A stretch of DNA of 64,000 bases, taken from contig JAKMEE010000047.1 of the NCBI GenBank assembly GCA_022426155.1, positions 69,968 through 133,967 of the forward strand, read 5' to 3'. Under the pieces are notes generated by a model. That model was not told the DNA's origin and did not search any database. It saw nothing but the letters and a program-made list of their open reading frames with translations. This document shows, piece by piece, positions 33,895 to 43,743 of the stretch; position 1 is the stretch's first letter, and each line of letters begins with the position of its first letter. Both the position numbers and the translations under genes were made by a program. This DNA comes from Candidatus Poseidonia sp. GTDB taxonomy: Archaea > Thermoplasmatota > Poseidoniia > Poseidoniales > Poseidoniaceae.

Positions 33895-34917
33895 TTAGGA
33901 AGCGTTCTCAAGCACGGACGAGCCCATGATTCGAGGGGAGGAATCGAGTTGTGCGATGAGTACAGGTGGGGCGTTATTGACTCGGATGAACAGTGGGCTT
34001 TCCCAAGTAATTGTGAGTTTTGTGCCGTCCACTTCGGTAATCCGTCCAACCACAAATTGGAGGTCAACACTTGCATGGACAACATCTCCAACTGCAAGGA
34101 CTCGCTTTTGGAAGGGTGATACTTTGAGGTTCACAACCGAGGAGGTGTGCTGATTCACGGAGAGTGGAATCGTGGTGTTGGTGTGCTTGTCTTCTCTGAC
34201 CGGGTGAACAATGATCGTGCTTCCAGTAAGGTGTTCCTCCTTGACGTTTCGGAGTGCTAATCCGACTCGGTCTCCAGCAACAGCGGATGCAACATCATCA
34301 TCCATCACCTGCAGAGATTTCGCAGTACCACTTCCGTTGGCGGGAAGGAGCATGAGTTCGTCGTGCACATTGACCATTCCCGCCTGTACGTAGCCGATTG
34401 CAACCAAACCAATGCCCTTCACATTGAAGTATTGGTCCACTGGAAGAACCAGGGGATTGTCTGCATTAGCAAGCAAATCTGGTTCACATTCGGCCATCAA
34501 CTTGAACAATTGTTCACGTAGGTGAACCCCGTCATTTTTCTCAAATGTCCATTGCCCAAGACCTGCTTGTTTGAACAACATTCCGACTTGCTCTTCATCG
34601 ATCCAACCGCCTTCAGATGGATTGATGACGGCTAGACCACGTTCAATTCCTGCACTCGCAAAAGCTACGAGAGCTTCGCCGAGGGTGGCGTCGATTGCTG
34701 TAACCTCAATCACGCCAACTTGAGCGGTGGAGAGTGCATTGAGGAAGGGTGGCAAACGCTCTGGATATTTTGCAGGACGAATCAAAGATAGAATCCGAGT
34801 GTTGCCCGCAACCATTTCTTTGTGAACATAGGTGTGAACATCGCGCTGGTCGGCTGGTTTTGCAATACTTTTCGCTAAATCATCCGTTGCAATGACGGCG
34901 ATGTTGAGAACAACCAT
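33895..34917 (-). CDS. EF-Tu/SelB-like protein lacking GTPase motifs
   Basis: A 340-aa protein with the domain layout of EF-Tu/SelB-family translation factors. An N-terminal G-domain-like region is followed by beta-barrel domains 2 and 3 (VDQYFNVKGIGLVAIGYVQAGMVNVHDELMLLPANGSGTAKSLQVMDDDVASAVAGDRVGLALRNV is diagnostic of domain 2). The GTP-binding motifs are gone: the P-loop position reads IATDDLAKSIA, the DxPGH position IRPAKYPERL, and the NKxD position INPSEGG. This fits the archaeal SelB-like (aSelBL) group, known as SelB relatives in archaea without selenocysteine. It may bind tRNA or ribosome without GTP hydrolysis. The actual role is unknown. Confidence 0.78.
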   Translation of the reverse strand: MVVLNIAVIATDDLAKSIAKPADQRDVHTYVHKEMVAGNTRILSLIRPAKYPERLPPFLNALSTAQVGVIEVTAIDATLGEALVAFASAGIERGLAVINPSEGGWIDEEQVGMLFKQAGLGQWTFEKNDGVHLREQLFKLMAECEPDLLANADNPLVLPVDQYFNVKGIGLVAIGYVQAGMVNVHDELMLLPANGSGTAKSLQVMDDDVASAVAGDRVGLALRNVKEEHLTGSTIIVHPVREDKHTNTTIPLSVNQHTSSVVNLKVSPFQKRVLAVGDVVHASVDLQFVVGRITEVDGTKLTITWESPLFIRVNNAPPVLIAQLDSSPRIMGSSVLENAS

Positions 34918-34959
34918 GACCAGCCCATCGGGGGGTGCTTCATGAAGGTGGGGGTGGAC

Positions 34960-35430
34960 TTAAGAGGAGCGTTGTTGCTTCTGAGCAAGCATGTTTTCTC
35001 TGATGGCCTTGGCCTTTTCCCACTCAGTCTGTTCTTCATCGGTGGTCGGTGTGTATTGAGGAATGGGAATGGGGCGCATCATTGAGTCAATCGCTACAAA
35101 GAAAAAGTACCCTTCACAAATGATGCTCTTTTCCCACGTAGCTTTACTCATCGTGTAGGCTGTTACTTTGGTGCAGGCAGTATGGCTGCTCGTGAACACC
35201 ACTTGCCCTGTAACTTCCAAAAGATCGCCTTGCCGAGCAGGTGCAATGAAGGTGAGTGTGTCGATGGAAATAGTCACAAATTCACGATGGGCAAATTTTG
35301 CACATGCAATGCCTCCGGCTTTGTCCATCAGCGATAATAAACGGCCGCCAAAGAGCGTATCGTAAGCATTGGTGTCCTGTGGAAAGACTTCTTCGATGAG
35401 CGTCACCGGTTCATTTGAGTACGGTTCCAT
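34960..35430 (-). CDS. Acyl-CoA thioesterase (hotdog fold, YciA/BACH-like)
   Basis: A 156-aa single-hotdog thioesterase hydrolysing acyl-CoA to free acid and CoA. Typical stretches are FPQDTNAYDTLFGGRLLSLMDKAGGIACAKFAHREFVTISIDTLTFIAPARQGD, with the catalytic Asp in LMDKAGG, and the second strand set VTGQVVFTSSHTACTKVTAY. ATG at 35430 (MEPYSNEPVT) is chosen over the frame at 35469. The gene lies just upstream of, and divergent from, the giant surface protein gene. Its cellular substrate is unknown; fatty-acyl-CoA is typical of the family. Confidence 0.88.
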   Translation of the reverse strand: MEPYSNEPVTLIEEVFPQDTNAYDTLFGGRLLSLMDKAGGIACAKFAHREFVTISIDTLTFIAPARQGDLLEVTGQVVFTSSHTACTKVTAYTMSKATWEKSIICEGYFFFVAIDSMMRPIPIPQYTPTTDEEQTEWEKAKAIRENMLAQKQQRSS

Positions 35431-35561
35431 AGTTCGGGGACTCCCTCCTCCCTCATAACTCATCTTCATTCAATTGGGCTGAAATTGAGCCTTTGGCTTT
35501 TAATTCACATAAGCGACGAGATTTTAGGGGGACAAAGTATCGCAGGGCTACAGGTGACACC

Positions 35562-38500
35562 ATGTCCAGCCAATCTTACCGAAAAAGCGTACCATTTTTC
35601 CTTGTCTTCTTGATGCTGCTAGCCCCATTTGCAAGTGCAAACGTAACCACTTTTACCAACGGTGGATCTGATGTGGAAGTTGAAATCAGAGACGGCAATG
35701 ACCTTTCCAACTTGAATGACGGAATGATCTCTCTTCCAGACGGAGAAACCGTGACTGGAGCCACAATGAAAATCTCAACGGCTATGGTAGAACATAGCGC
35801 ACACTCCCGAATTGACCTGGAAACAATGCCGAATGGAAATGTTTGGAATCCTCTCGAAAATAATCAACTCACTGCCTTTTCCGATATATCTCTCTTCAAG
35901 ATTGAAGACAGCAATGGAGACGCTACTCCAGTTTCACTTGCGGCAGAAGGCTTCCTCACCGACTTTGAAGGAACATCGGCTGGTTTTGTTGTTGATTTCA
36001 ATTCACCAGGCCCGACCAGTGGTGCTAACTGGGCCCACGGAACCTTGACCAACTCCAACGTACCCACCGCCTGCAAATCTGGTGCAGAATGCTGGGGGAC
36101 CAACATCGGCGATGACAATTACACCGATGATGACGGTGCGAGTGCTTTCGACATGGCCTTACTCTCTCCTAGCATGTATGTTGAGCCAACACTCAAGAGC
36201 AAAACCGCTTTCTTTGACTCCTGGCATAATCTTGAAACAATCAACGGCGGCGGTCAGAATACATATCGATACCAAGATTGTGCATATCTTGAAATTCGTT
36301 CATCCAACAATCCATTGACTCAGGGTTCGCCAGAGTTATTCCAATACCTTCCCATTGACATACAGAACTCAGTGGGAATCGGCTATGGGCAGGGATACGC
36401 TCAACGTCAAAACTCGGCTCAAGACAATCGAGTGAACCCATCATGTGGTGGGCTCAACAACAACAGTCAGAACGAGTACGGTCTCGCAGGAACCTCAGTC
36501 TCATCCACCAATCCAACAGGATGGGCCACCGTTGCGGTTGACCTGACGGACTTCATCGGCTTCCACGTTCAAATGCGGTTTGTCATGGAACACAACGGCC
36601 TGAGTGGAGCAAATGTTGACGATAACATGTCCGGTTGGCAGATTGATAACTTCCGTTTGGGCGATTTGCTTCCTCAAAATGGTAGCATGACGGTGAGAGG
36701 AATCACTCCATCTTCCCTTGGCTCAGACAATCATCCCAACGGCTACGGATTGGTCACTCTCGAAGCAGAAACATCGGCGAGTGCACAATTGACCGTCGAC
36801 GTACTCGACACCAACAACCAAGTGGTGACTGGTAAGGATGGATTACTTCTTGAAGGCTTGAGTGGAAAAGTCATCGAACTTTGGAACATCAATTCTTCTG
36901 AATACCGTTCGGTTAATCTCCGGTTCAATTTCAATTCGGGGCCTGATCGTCTCTCCACGCCCACGATGCACGGTTTCAGTATTGGAACACGCGTCGGTAC
37001 TGGGTTTAATGCCACAGCGGGCGGAGGGTTCTCCGAAGTCACCGATGGTGTTTGGAGTTCAATCGGTGGAGGGATGCCGATGATGTACACTCCAACCATC
37101 ATTCAAGATGCCTTTTCTACGTCACATAGTCGTGCAAAATTCAGTTACCCAATCACCTCAGTCACCCCTTACATACAGGACGACTGCTCTGAATCTCCAG
37201 ATATCAGCATTCTTCCAATTGGATTCTCTTCTGCTGTGCAACTTACTGATGGTGTGAAGACCACCTTTGAGGCACCGCTTTTTGGATACAATGCTGTTCT
37301 TTCTTACATGAACCCGTGCAATGTTGGTGGTATGTGGTTTGACATGGAATTTGGGCATCACGCAGAGGACATGTACATCGATGTCGCCGATGATGGGGAC
37401 GTAGATTACGGCTTCACCGAACCAGCCTTCGGAGCCTTCGGTCGTCAAACCAATTTCTTACTCAATCAAGTCGGTGGCGTCAATTATGCCACAGATTCAG
37501 CATCGTTAACCTTGAATGTGAATGGACAAGCTGAAGGCGGTTTCTTCTTACTCCCAATGGGGGCAGAAATCTCGTCAGCGGATGTTTCCTTCGATGGTGT
37601 TAGCATCCGTTCTAACACCGACCCCAATGAGGGTTTCTCGCTCTCTCTGCTAGCAGGTTCACAATCAACCTCACTTGGGGATATGCCAAATTTGACCATC
37701 ATCAGTCAAGAAGTGCTCATTGACCCAATGCCACTCAAGGATGCCTTGAATTCTTTGCTTTCCAACCCCTTGGTTGCAGGAAATGAATTGGATGACTTTG
37801 GACGAGAATGGTTGAAGTTCCGTTTCAGTGTTGATTCTCCAAACGCTTCATCAGGAACCACACTCGACATCGTTGACCTTGACATTGTCTACAATTACTC
37901 CACGACCCTCACAACAAGCGACAATTTAGACATTGAACTCAATCAAGGAATTGCGCTATGGAACGGCGGGTCAACCGCCCAGGTTCCAATCGCTCTCTAC
38001 ACGACATCAGGTGGTAGCATTCACCTGAGTGACCTCGATATATCCTCCAGTTCTGGTTATACCAACACCATCACAATTACGGACAATCCTCTCGGGCTCT
38101 ATCCAAACGGAGAAATTTATGAAATCGTGACAACGCATGCAGTCAACCCAATTACGGGCACAGCGCTCTCTGAAGCATGGGTGACTTTCGAAGCACCGAA
38201 CGGGTACGTCAAACTGTCCTGGTCTGATTTCATGGGCTTCAGCGAAGCCAGCGATGATGAAAATTATATCACGCTTGAATCAACGTCGAGTTTCACAGAT
38301 ATCACCGATGGGAAGGAGATCACTTGGCACATTCGGATCAATCCAACCTGGGATGACACACATCAAGTCCGAGTCTATTCTGGATTGACCACCAGCAATG
38401 GCGTAAATGGCCTTCCCGATGCAATTTTGTTGGATCCAAGTGTTGGAAACGCTGTTGAAAACGATGCGGGTATCTCTGAATTTGAACTTCAAAACAGCAT

Positions 38501-41420
38501 AGGCACAGCTCAATCCTTGACAGGAGCTGAATCCGGCCAAGACATCAACCTGATTGGAAAGGTTCGTCTTCAAGACATTGATGTTGCCCCAGACCCTTCT
38601 GCTTACTATCTCGTCCTTGAACTGAAACATCTCAACAATACAGATGGCAACACCACGATTGAATGGGAAGAAGTTGCTAACCGCTCAGGGACCATTGGCG
38701 GCGATTTCAACTGGAACGTTGACCTTGGAGCGGCAGCAGGAAGCGAAACCTACCGTTTCGCCATCCGTGGGTACGAGGGAGGCGATATTCTCTGCCCCCC
38801 CAGCCAATACAATCCTGACGAAACGTGTGCGATACCATTCGATATTTCAATTGACACTTATGAGCCTAACTTGCTTGGAATTCAGGTGCTCAACGGACAA
38901 GTCGACCCCAACGTTGAATCAAACTGGCGAACCCTATTGGATGACACTTGGGTGGTTCCTTCCCAAACTCAGAAGGTCCGAATGAGTAGCCAAGATCTAC
39001 CAAACCCACCCGAAGTTCTGACTCTCCATTACTGGGTTCAACACGATCATGATGGAACCAATGGCGGTTCCCTCGACGGAATCCCACAAGCCAGTGAATA
39101 TATTTCACTGAACATGTCCAGTGACGGGGAAGCACCAACTGCGAATTACTCTGGCGAATACAATGACTATGCGAACGAGGGACAAGACCCTGTTGGAAAA
39201 GTTTCGATTTGGGTCGAAGGCTATGATTTGGCAGGTAACCCGATCGATGGAGGCGCTCCTGGATTTGAAAACGACAGTGTTACCTATGTTTCAATGTCAT
39301 CTCAAAGTCCAGTCATTCGTAATTTCTACATTGAAGATTCTCAATCCAGTCGTTTCTTGAATTCAAACCTCCCTCAATGGGATGGCGAATGGAATCAGAC
39401 CATGTATGCAGGGAACACCTACCATCTTTTGGTTGAAGCCAACGATGATAACGGTTGGAGAGACGTAGATTACTTCAAGATTGAACTTGACGACACTCGT
39501 GATGACATGACACTCTGGTATTTCCCACGCAATGAAACCGCTTGGACAGAAAGCCCTTACATCGAAATTGTCAATGAGAGTGAAGAAAGTGATGGTGCTA
39601 CATTGCGACGCATGGATGGTGGAGCCCTAGTTGACCCATTCGAGTCGGACTTCATTCTTGACCTACCCATCCGAATTGACTGGGGCGTATTAGGTGAAAC
39701 CAGTGCCAATAACAATCCAACCCTCTTCATGCAGGACTTGGACAATCCATTGTACCGCATGCTACCCTCTTCTGGTCGTTATATTCAGACCTGGTATTAC
39801 AGCGACGGAATTCAATTGGACTTCAGAACCAATGAAGCTGAAAACCTCATGGTCACTCCTATCTTTGAAGATGTAAGCACACCGATCACACGTGACGTCC
39901 GAGAAGGGTTCGTTTACGCTGGAGACACCATCCGATTTGCAGGTCAATACGCCTACAGAGATGGTATTTATGACAGCGTTTACATCAATCCAGAGGTTGA
40001 ATTGACCCTTGAGATTACCCGTTTAGATGCTGCTCCGGATGGAGCTAAAGGCTACATCGCTTACCCAGGAGAAGTAATGACTCATTCCTTCACGGGGGGC
40101 GTCTTTGACATCAACATTACAGCCCCTGATCGCACCAATGAATACACTTACGAATTCAAATTGATCAATCTTCCTGCAGGATCTGAAGATTTCACTCCTG
40201 CTGTCTGTTCTGGCTCCACTTCATACGGTTGCTCTACGTTCAACATCAAAGTCGATAAAAACGCACCTCGTGTTTCTTCCAATTCTTGGACGGCTAAGAA
40301 AGGTGAAACCGGCGAAGTGATCAGTCAAGTTCTTTCCACAGCGACCTATCATTGCGTGGACGTGGAAGTGCTGATTGAAGAGCAAGAAGCCCTCTTCCCT
40401 GGCGATGTTGAAGTCGCTTGGATGTTCTACGAAAGCACACAGAACTCCCAACCGTGGCTGGTTTACGCTAACACCTTCTTTGGCGGCCCTAACAATGCAG
40501 AGCCAATGACCGAGACCTTGACCTTGAGCACCGCTGGCGGTGCTTACCTTGGTGAGGCAGATTGTATCGACATGTGGCCGCTTGAAGATGGCCAATTTGA
40601 TCCGGACCAGAATCAAATGTCAGGTGTGGAGATCGTTATGTGGATTCAAGGCGTTGACTCAGCAGGTTCGTCCATCGTCTTGGGTGGTGGCCCTCAAGAT
40701 GACGGAACCACTGCCCCGATCTTTTCGAGCAATCCAGATCACAAATCGCTCTACACCTTCATTCATGAAGAAGCGACATTTAGCATCCGCAACGTTCGAT
40801 TGAATCCAGAAGCTCCAGAAGTTGGCCAGAAGATGGTGCTTGAAGTTGAGGTTGAAAATACGGGTTCCATGGCTGGATCAGCCGAACTCGTCGTGAAATC
40901 AATCATCAACGGGCAAACTCCTGTCACAGAAGGTATCATCACAACCGAATCTTTGGATGTCGGTGAACGTGCTTGGAGTGAAATTTCCCTCGAACCATTC
41001 GGAGAGCCAACAACTGGAATGTATTACACCGTATCAGTCAACGGAACAGGTGATGTGTTATACGACGGTTCCCAGAAGGGAGATGCGTTCAACGTGAAGG
41101 TTGCTTCAGAAGATGACTCGTCCTCATTCTTGTTGATCATTGGACTTCTTGTCGTCGCCCTTGCCATTCTCGGCACACTCGTTGTCGTCTTCGCACGAAG
41201 AGGTTCTTCGGGCTCCTCCTTGCTTGAGGACGAGTATGAGTACGAGGACGTAGATGCCGCAGTTGAATCAAAGGTACTAGCAGAAATACCCGCTAACGTC
41301 GACCCAGAAATGGCCCGAGCTATGGCAGAATTCCCACAATGGAATCAAGAAGAAATCCAAGGATACTTTGACCAAGGATGGAACATTGAATCATTGAAAG
41401 ATTGGGTCAACAACCAGTGA
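35562..41420 (+). CDS. Giant secreted, membrane-anchored surface protein
   Basis: A 1952-aa protein. It has an N-terminal signal peptide (about residues 1-30: KSVPFFLVFLMLLAPFASA), followed by about 1800 residues of beta-rich, Asn/Asp/Thr-rich exterior sequence with many NxT/S sequons and scattered Cys pairs. A CARDB-like beta domain occurs near the C terminus (NVRLNPEAPEVGQKMVLEVEVENTGSMAGSAELVVKSIING). One membrane helix (FLLIIGLLVVALAILGTLVVVFARR) is followed by an acidic linker and a 35-residue cytoplasmic motif (MARAMAEFPQWNQEEIQGYFDQGW). ATG at 35562 follows AGGTGACACC. It is likely a cell-surface adhesin, receptor or S-layer-associated protein. No enzyme motif was found. Confidence 0.82.
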   Translation: MSSQSYRKSVPFFLVFLMLLAPFASANVTTFTNGGSDVEVEIRDGNDLSNLNDGMISLPDGETVTGATMKISTAMVEHSAHSRIDLETMPNGNVWNPLENNQLTAFSDISLFKIEDSNGDATPVSLAAEGFLTDFEGTSAGFVVDFNSPGPTSGANWAHGTLTNSNVPTACKSGAECWGTNIGDDNYTDDDGASAFDMALLSPSMYVEPTLKSKTAFFDSWHNLETINGGGQNTYRYQDCAYLEIRSSNNPLTQGSPELFQYLPIDIQNSVGIGYGQGYAQRQNSAQDNRVNPSCGGLNNNSQNEYGLAGTSVSSTNPTGWATVAVDLTDFIGFHVQMRFVMEHNGLSGANVDDNMSGWQIDNFRLGDLLPQNGSMTVRGITPSSLGSDNHPNGYGLVTLEAETSASAQLTVDVLDTNNQVVTGKDGLLLEGLSGKVIELWNINSSEYRSVNLRFNFNSGPDRLSTPTMHGFSIGTRVGTGFNATAGGGFSEVTDGVWSSIGGGMPMMYTPTIIQDAFSTSHSRAKFSYPITSVTPYIQDDCSESPDISILPIGFSSAVQLTDGVKTTFEAPLFGYNAVLSYMNPCNVGGMWFDMEFGHHAEDMYIDVADDGDVDYGFTEPAFGAFGRQTNFLLNQVGGVNYATDSASLTLNVNGQAEGGFFLLPMGAEISSADVSFDGVSIRSNTDPNEGFSLSLLAGSQSTSLGDMPNLTIISQEVLIDPMPLKDALNSLLSNPLVAGNELDDFGREWLKFRFSVDSPNASSGTTLDIVDLDIVYNYSTTLTTSDNLDIELNQGIALWNGGSTAQVPIALYTTSGGSIHLSDLDISSSSGYTNTITITDNPLGLYPNGEIYEIVTTHAVNPITGTALSEAWVTFEAPNGYVKLSWSDFMGFSEASDDENYITLESTSSFTDITDGKEITWHIRINPTWDDTHQVRVYSGLTTSNGVNGLPDAILLDPSVGNAVENDAGISEFELQNSIGTAQSLTGAESGQDINLIGKVRLQDIDVAPDPSAYYLVLELKHLNNTDGNTTIEWEEVANRSGTIGGDFNWNVDLGAAAGSETYRFAIRGYEGGDILCPPSQYNPDETCAIPFDISIDTYEPNLLGIQVLNGQVDPNVESNWRTLLDDTWVVPSQTQKVRMSSQDLPNPPEVLTLHYWVQHDHDGTNGGSLDGIPQASEYISLNMSSDGEAPTANYSGEYNDYANEGQDPVGKVSIWVEGYDLAGNPIDGGAPGFENDSVTYVSMSSQSPVIRNFYIEDSQSSRFLNSNLPQWDGEWNQTMYAGNTYHLLVEANDDNGWRDVDYFKIELDDTRDDMTLWYFPRNETAWTESPYIEIVNESEESDGATLRRMDGGALVDPFESDFILDLPIRIDWGVLGETSANNNPTLFMQDLDNPLYRMLPSSGRYIQTWYYSDGIQLDFRTNEAENLMVTPIFEDVSTPITRDVREGFVYAGDTIRFAGQYAYRDGIYDSVYINPEVELTLEITRLDAAPDGAKGYIAYPGEVMTHSFTGGVFDINITAPDRTNEYTYEFKLINLPAGSEDFTPAVCSGSTSYGCSTFNIKVDKNAPRVSSNSWTAKKGETGEVISQVLSTATYHCVDVEVLIEEQEALFPGDVEVAWMFYESTQNSQPWLVYANTFFGGPNNAEPMTETLTLSTAGGAYLGEADCIDMWPLEDGQFDPDQNQMSGVEIVMWIQGVDSAGSSIVLGGGPQDDGTTAPIFSSNPDHKSLYTFIHEEATFSIRNVRLNPEAPEVGQKMVLEVEVENTGSMAGSAELVVKSIINGQTPVTEGIITTESLDVGERAWSEISLEPFGEPTTGMYYTVSVNGTGDVLYDGSQKGDAFNVKVASEDDSSSFLLIIGLLVVALAILGTLVVVFARRGSSGSSLLEDEYEYEDVDAAVESKVLAEIPANVDPEMARAMAEFPQWNQEEIQGYFDQGWNIESLKDWVNNQ

Positions 41421-41430
41421 GGTTCTGAAA

Positions 41431-42237
41431 ATGTCATCCCAGCACACCTGGGCCGACGAGGTCTGGCAAGACCCAAATGGTGGGTCGATTGTTCTTCATG
41501 GAACACTTCCAACCATTGTGTACCCCAATGCCATGCGCCCTCGTCTGGATTATCACGGTCTCGCTCTTCTCGAATCACCCGATGTGGTTGATTTGTGGGA
41601 GCAAGAGGAACTGGATGAAGCCGAATCAAACGGAATCAACCTCACCCATGGCCTGATCTCTGGAGGGGCGTTCTCAAAATATCTTGAAGGCCTTGTAACT
41701 CTTGAGGACATCCAAGGTGGCCGGTTTCCAGACCCAGAACCTCGTCGACTTCAGCGCAATGCTGACCGACATGGAAGGCATGTGTTTTTCATTGAACCAT
41801 TGGCTGATGACGAAGACTGGAGCGACTTCCTGACGGAAGAAGCCAAGGCTGTTTCTCATTGGAAGAAATTACTCGGCATGATTCGGATGTCAAAGCGATG
41901 GAAGCGATTTGTGAAACATCATCTCTTCCTAGTTGAGCAACCTCCAAAGGGACAATCGCCCAATTTGTCTTCAGCAAGCGTACTTGCAGCGGCATGGTGG
42001 GATATGGGGCAATGGTTGATTACGCCTGAGTTGGCACTTCGCCGAGATGAACGCTACGCAAAGCGATTACGTGGTGCATTGAAGTTTCTCCGTGACGAAT
42101 ACGGAGATGATGCTTGCTTGCTTGCAGTTGTGCATATGCCGCATCGTCATGAAGTTCTGAAGGCGCTTGAAGCACATCCAACCCATGAGGAGATTTCATC
42201 AACAGTGACCTCTACCTTGGACACGGAGGAAGAGTGA
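41431..42237 (+). CDS. Conserved hypothetical cytoplasmic protein
   Basis: A 268-aa protein with no signal or membrane segment, starting 10 bases after the giant surface protein gene. It is rich in Trp, His and Glu. Regions include GGSIVLHGTLPTIVYPNAM near the N terminus, a basic helix (KKLLGMIRMSKRWKRFVKHHL) and ACLLAVVHMPHRHEVLKALEAHP near the C terminus, vaguely like TraB-type histidine motifs. I do not assign a family. Its stop abuts the TBP-fold gene (TGAATG), so the two are probably co-expressed. Confidence 0.66.
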   Translation: MSSQHTWADEVWQDPNGGSIVLHGTLPTIVYPNAMRPRLDYHGLALLESPDVVDLWEQEELDEAESNGINLTHGLISGGAFSKYLEGLVTLEDIQGGRFPDPEPRRLQRNADRHGRHVFFIEPLADDEDWSDFLTEEAKAVSHWKKLLGMIRMSKRWKRFVKHHLFLVEQPPKGQSPNLSSASVLAAAWWDMGQWLITPELALRRDERYAKRLRGALKFLRDEYGDDACLLAVVHMPHRHEVLKALEAHPTHEEISSTVTSTLDTEEE

Positions 42238-42780
42238 ATGAGCGGAAAATCCATCGATGTACGCGTTGAAAATCAACTCGTTCGTTTCATTTGTCCTACG
42301 CCACTTGACCACGATTTAGTCGTGAGCCAAGTTGGTGGTCAACGTAACAGCGGAGTAGTCATCAAGGTCCTTGACCGGCCACAAGCCACCCTCGTTATTG
42401 ACGAAGAAGGACGGATTGTTGTTCATGGCACGCATCGCGTGGAAGCAGCACGAGCGGCAGCAAAAGAATTGTTGCTACGCCTTGGAATGGATGATAGTGG
42501 CTTAACCGCCGAAATGGGCCCTTTGGTTGCATCCTTCCACTTTGAGAAAGCCATTCAACTCCAATCGATTGCTGGTTCATTTTCATCTGGTACATCAGAA
42601 TACGATGACCGATTAGGCTGTACCGTTCTGACCGATACTCGCCATAATCTCACAATTCAGATCTGGCCGAATGGGAAATGTTTGGTGACCGACGCCCGCC
42701 ACCCAAACATGGTGGCTATGTCGGCTGTTTATTGGCGCAACATCTTCACCGAAAACCGCTATTTTGTTGAACGAATTTGA
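42238..42780 (+). CDS. Divergent TBP-fold protein (TATA-binding protein paralogue)
   Basis: A 180-aa protein of TBP length. The first repeat shows the TBP pattern GVVIKVLDRPQATLVIDEEGRIVVHGTHRVEAARAAAKELLLRLG, equivalent to the canonical FxGxVxRxxxPKxTxLIFxSGKxVxTGxKxxEEA stretch. The second repeat (YDDRLGCTVLTDTRHNLTIQIWPNGKCLVTDARHPNMVAMSAVYW) is weaker. The FSSGK segment that contacts DNA is changed to VIDEEGR/IWPNGK, so DNA contact may differ from that of a general TBP. It is probably not the only TBP of the cell. The fold assignment is good; the function is uncertain. Confidence 0.72.
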   Translation: MSGKSIDVRVENQLVRFICPTPLDHDLVVSQVGGQRNSGVVIKVLDRPQATLVIDEEGRIVVHGTHRVEAARAAAKELLLRLGMDDSGLTAEMGPLVASFHFEKAIQLQSIAGSFSSGTSEYDDRLGCTVLTDTRHNLTIQIWPNGKCLVTDARHPNMVAMSAVYWRNIFTENRYFVERI

Positions 42781-42789
42781 GGGAGTTCC

Positions 42790-43659
42790 ATGGTGTATGA
42801 CGGTCCTGTTTTGGACAACCACTTTCACCTTAATCTCAACGGCAGATACATAGAGGCTGCTCGAGATTTCCAGCGGGCTGGTGGAACCGATTTGGTTCTT
42901 GTACACTGTCCAGATTTCGCCTCACCTCCTGAAACCCTCGAAGGTCATCGCTCCGCCTATCAAACGACCTTGGACATGGCCCAAAACGTGCGTTCAACAC
43001 TTTCCCTCGGCGTTCGAGTGGTACTCGGGCCCCACCCTGCAGCCTTCGCCCACCAATTTCAACGATGGATGGATGAAGAAGGGGAGGAGGGGGAAGAACG
43101 AGCCATCACCAATTACCGTCATTCCATTGACGCTGCCCTTGAATTCTATCGCGAAGGGCAAGCACACGCAATCGGAGAGGTCGGCCGCCCTCACTGGCCA
43201 GTCAGTGACAAGATTTGGGACCTTTCGAACATGCTACTCGATGAAACCATGCATCTGGCAGCCCAAGAAGGGTTGACATTGCAATTGCATGTTGAGGGCG
43301 AGTCTGATGAAACCTACTCCGATTTATCCAAACGTGCTTTGAAGCAAGGGATGGAACTGAAGAAACTCGTTCGACATTATTCACCTCCAGATGTCCGAAG
43401 TTCACATACGCATGGTTTGACACCAAGCGTCTTGATCGGAAAGGGCGCCTTGGAACGTTTGTTGGAGACCCATCAATCCTCAAGCCACGGGTTTTTGATG
43501 GAAACTGATTACATGGATGATTTGCGTCGTCCAGGTGCAGTACTTGGTCCAAAAACAGTTCCAAAACGCACCAAACAATTGATTGAAGCTGGCGTTGATG
43601 AAGAGGTTATTTGGAACACCCATCAAACCCTCCCCAACTATCTCTACGGGGAAGAATAG
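42790..43659 (+). CDS. TatD-related metal-dependent hydrolase
   Basis: A 289-aa amidohydrolase-superfamily protein. Metal ligands are visible as LDNHFHLNLN (HxH), AHAIGEVGRPHWP (Glu), LTLQLHVEG (His) and LMETDYMDD (Asp). This matches the archaeal TatD-related group, of which TatD DNases are members. The canonical mid-chain loop is altered, so nuclease activity is not certain. The gene starts nine bases after the TBP-fold gene and ends well before the next gene (84-base gap), so the surface-protein-hypothetical-TBP-TatD series may be one transcript. Confidence 0.82.
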   Translation: MVYDGPVLDNHFHLNLNGRYIEAARDFQRAGGTDLVLVHCPDFASPPETLEGHRSAYQTTLDMAQNVRSTLSLGVRVVLGPHPAAFAHQFQRWMDEEGEEGEERAITNYRHSIDAALEFYREGQAHAIGEVGRPHWPVSDKIWDLSNMLLDETMHLAAQEGLTLQLHVEGESDETYSDLSKRALKQGMELKKLVRHYSPPDVRSSHTHGLTPSVLIGKGALERLLETHQSSSHGFLMETDYMDDLRRPGAVLGPKTVPKRTKQLIEAGVDEEVIWNTHQTLPNYLYGEE

Positions 43660-43718
43660 ACCTTGTGTGAGAACCTGAGAAAAGATGGTGGTGTTTCCAT
43701 CACATTGATGAAAGAGAG

Positions 43719-43738
43719 AACCTACCCGTAACTAGGTT
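43719..43738. promoter_or_regulatory. Short dyad before the 362-aa secreted protein gene
   Basis: AACCTA (43719-43724) and TAGGTT (43733-43738) form an inverted repeat with an 8-base spacer, ending five bases before the ATG at 43744. It could form a small hairpin over the translation start or act as an operator. No other feature is seen in the 84-base gap. Confidence 0.3.
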
Positions 43739-43743
43739 GCGAC

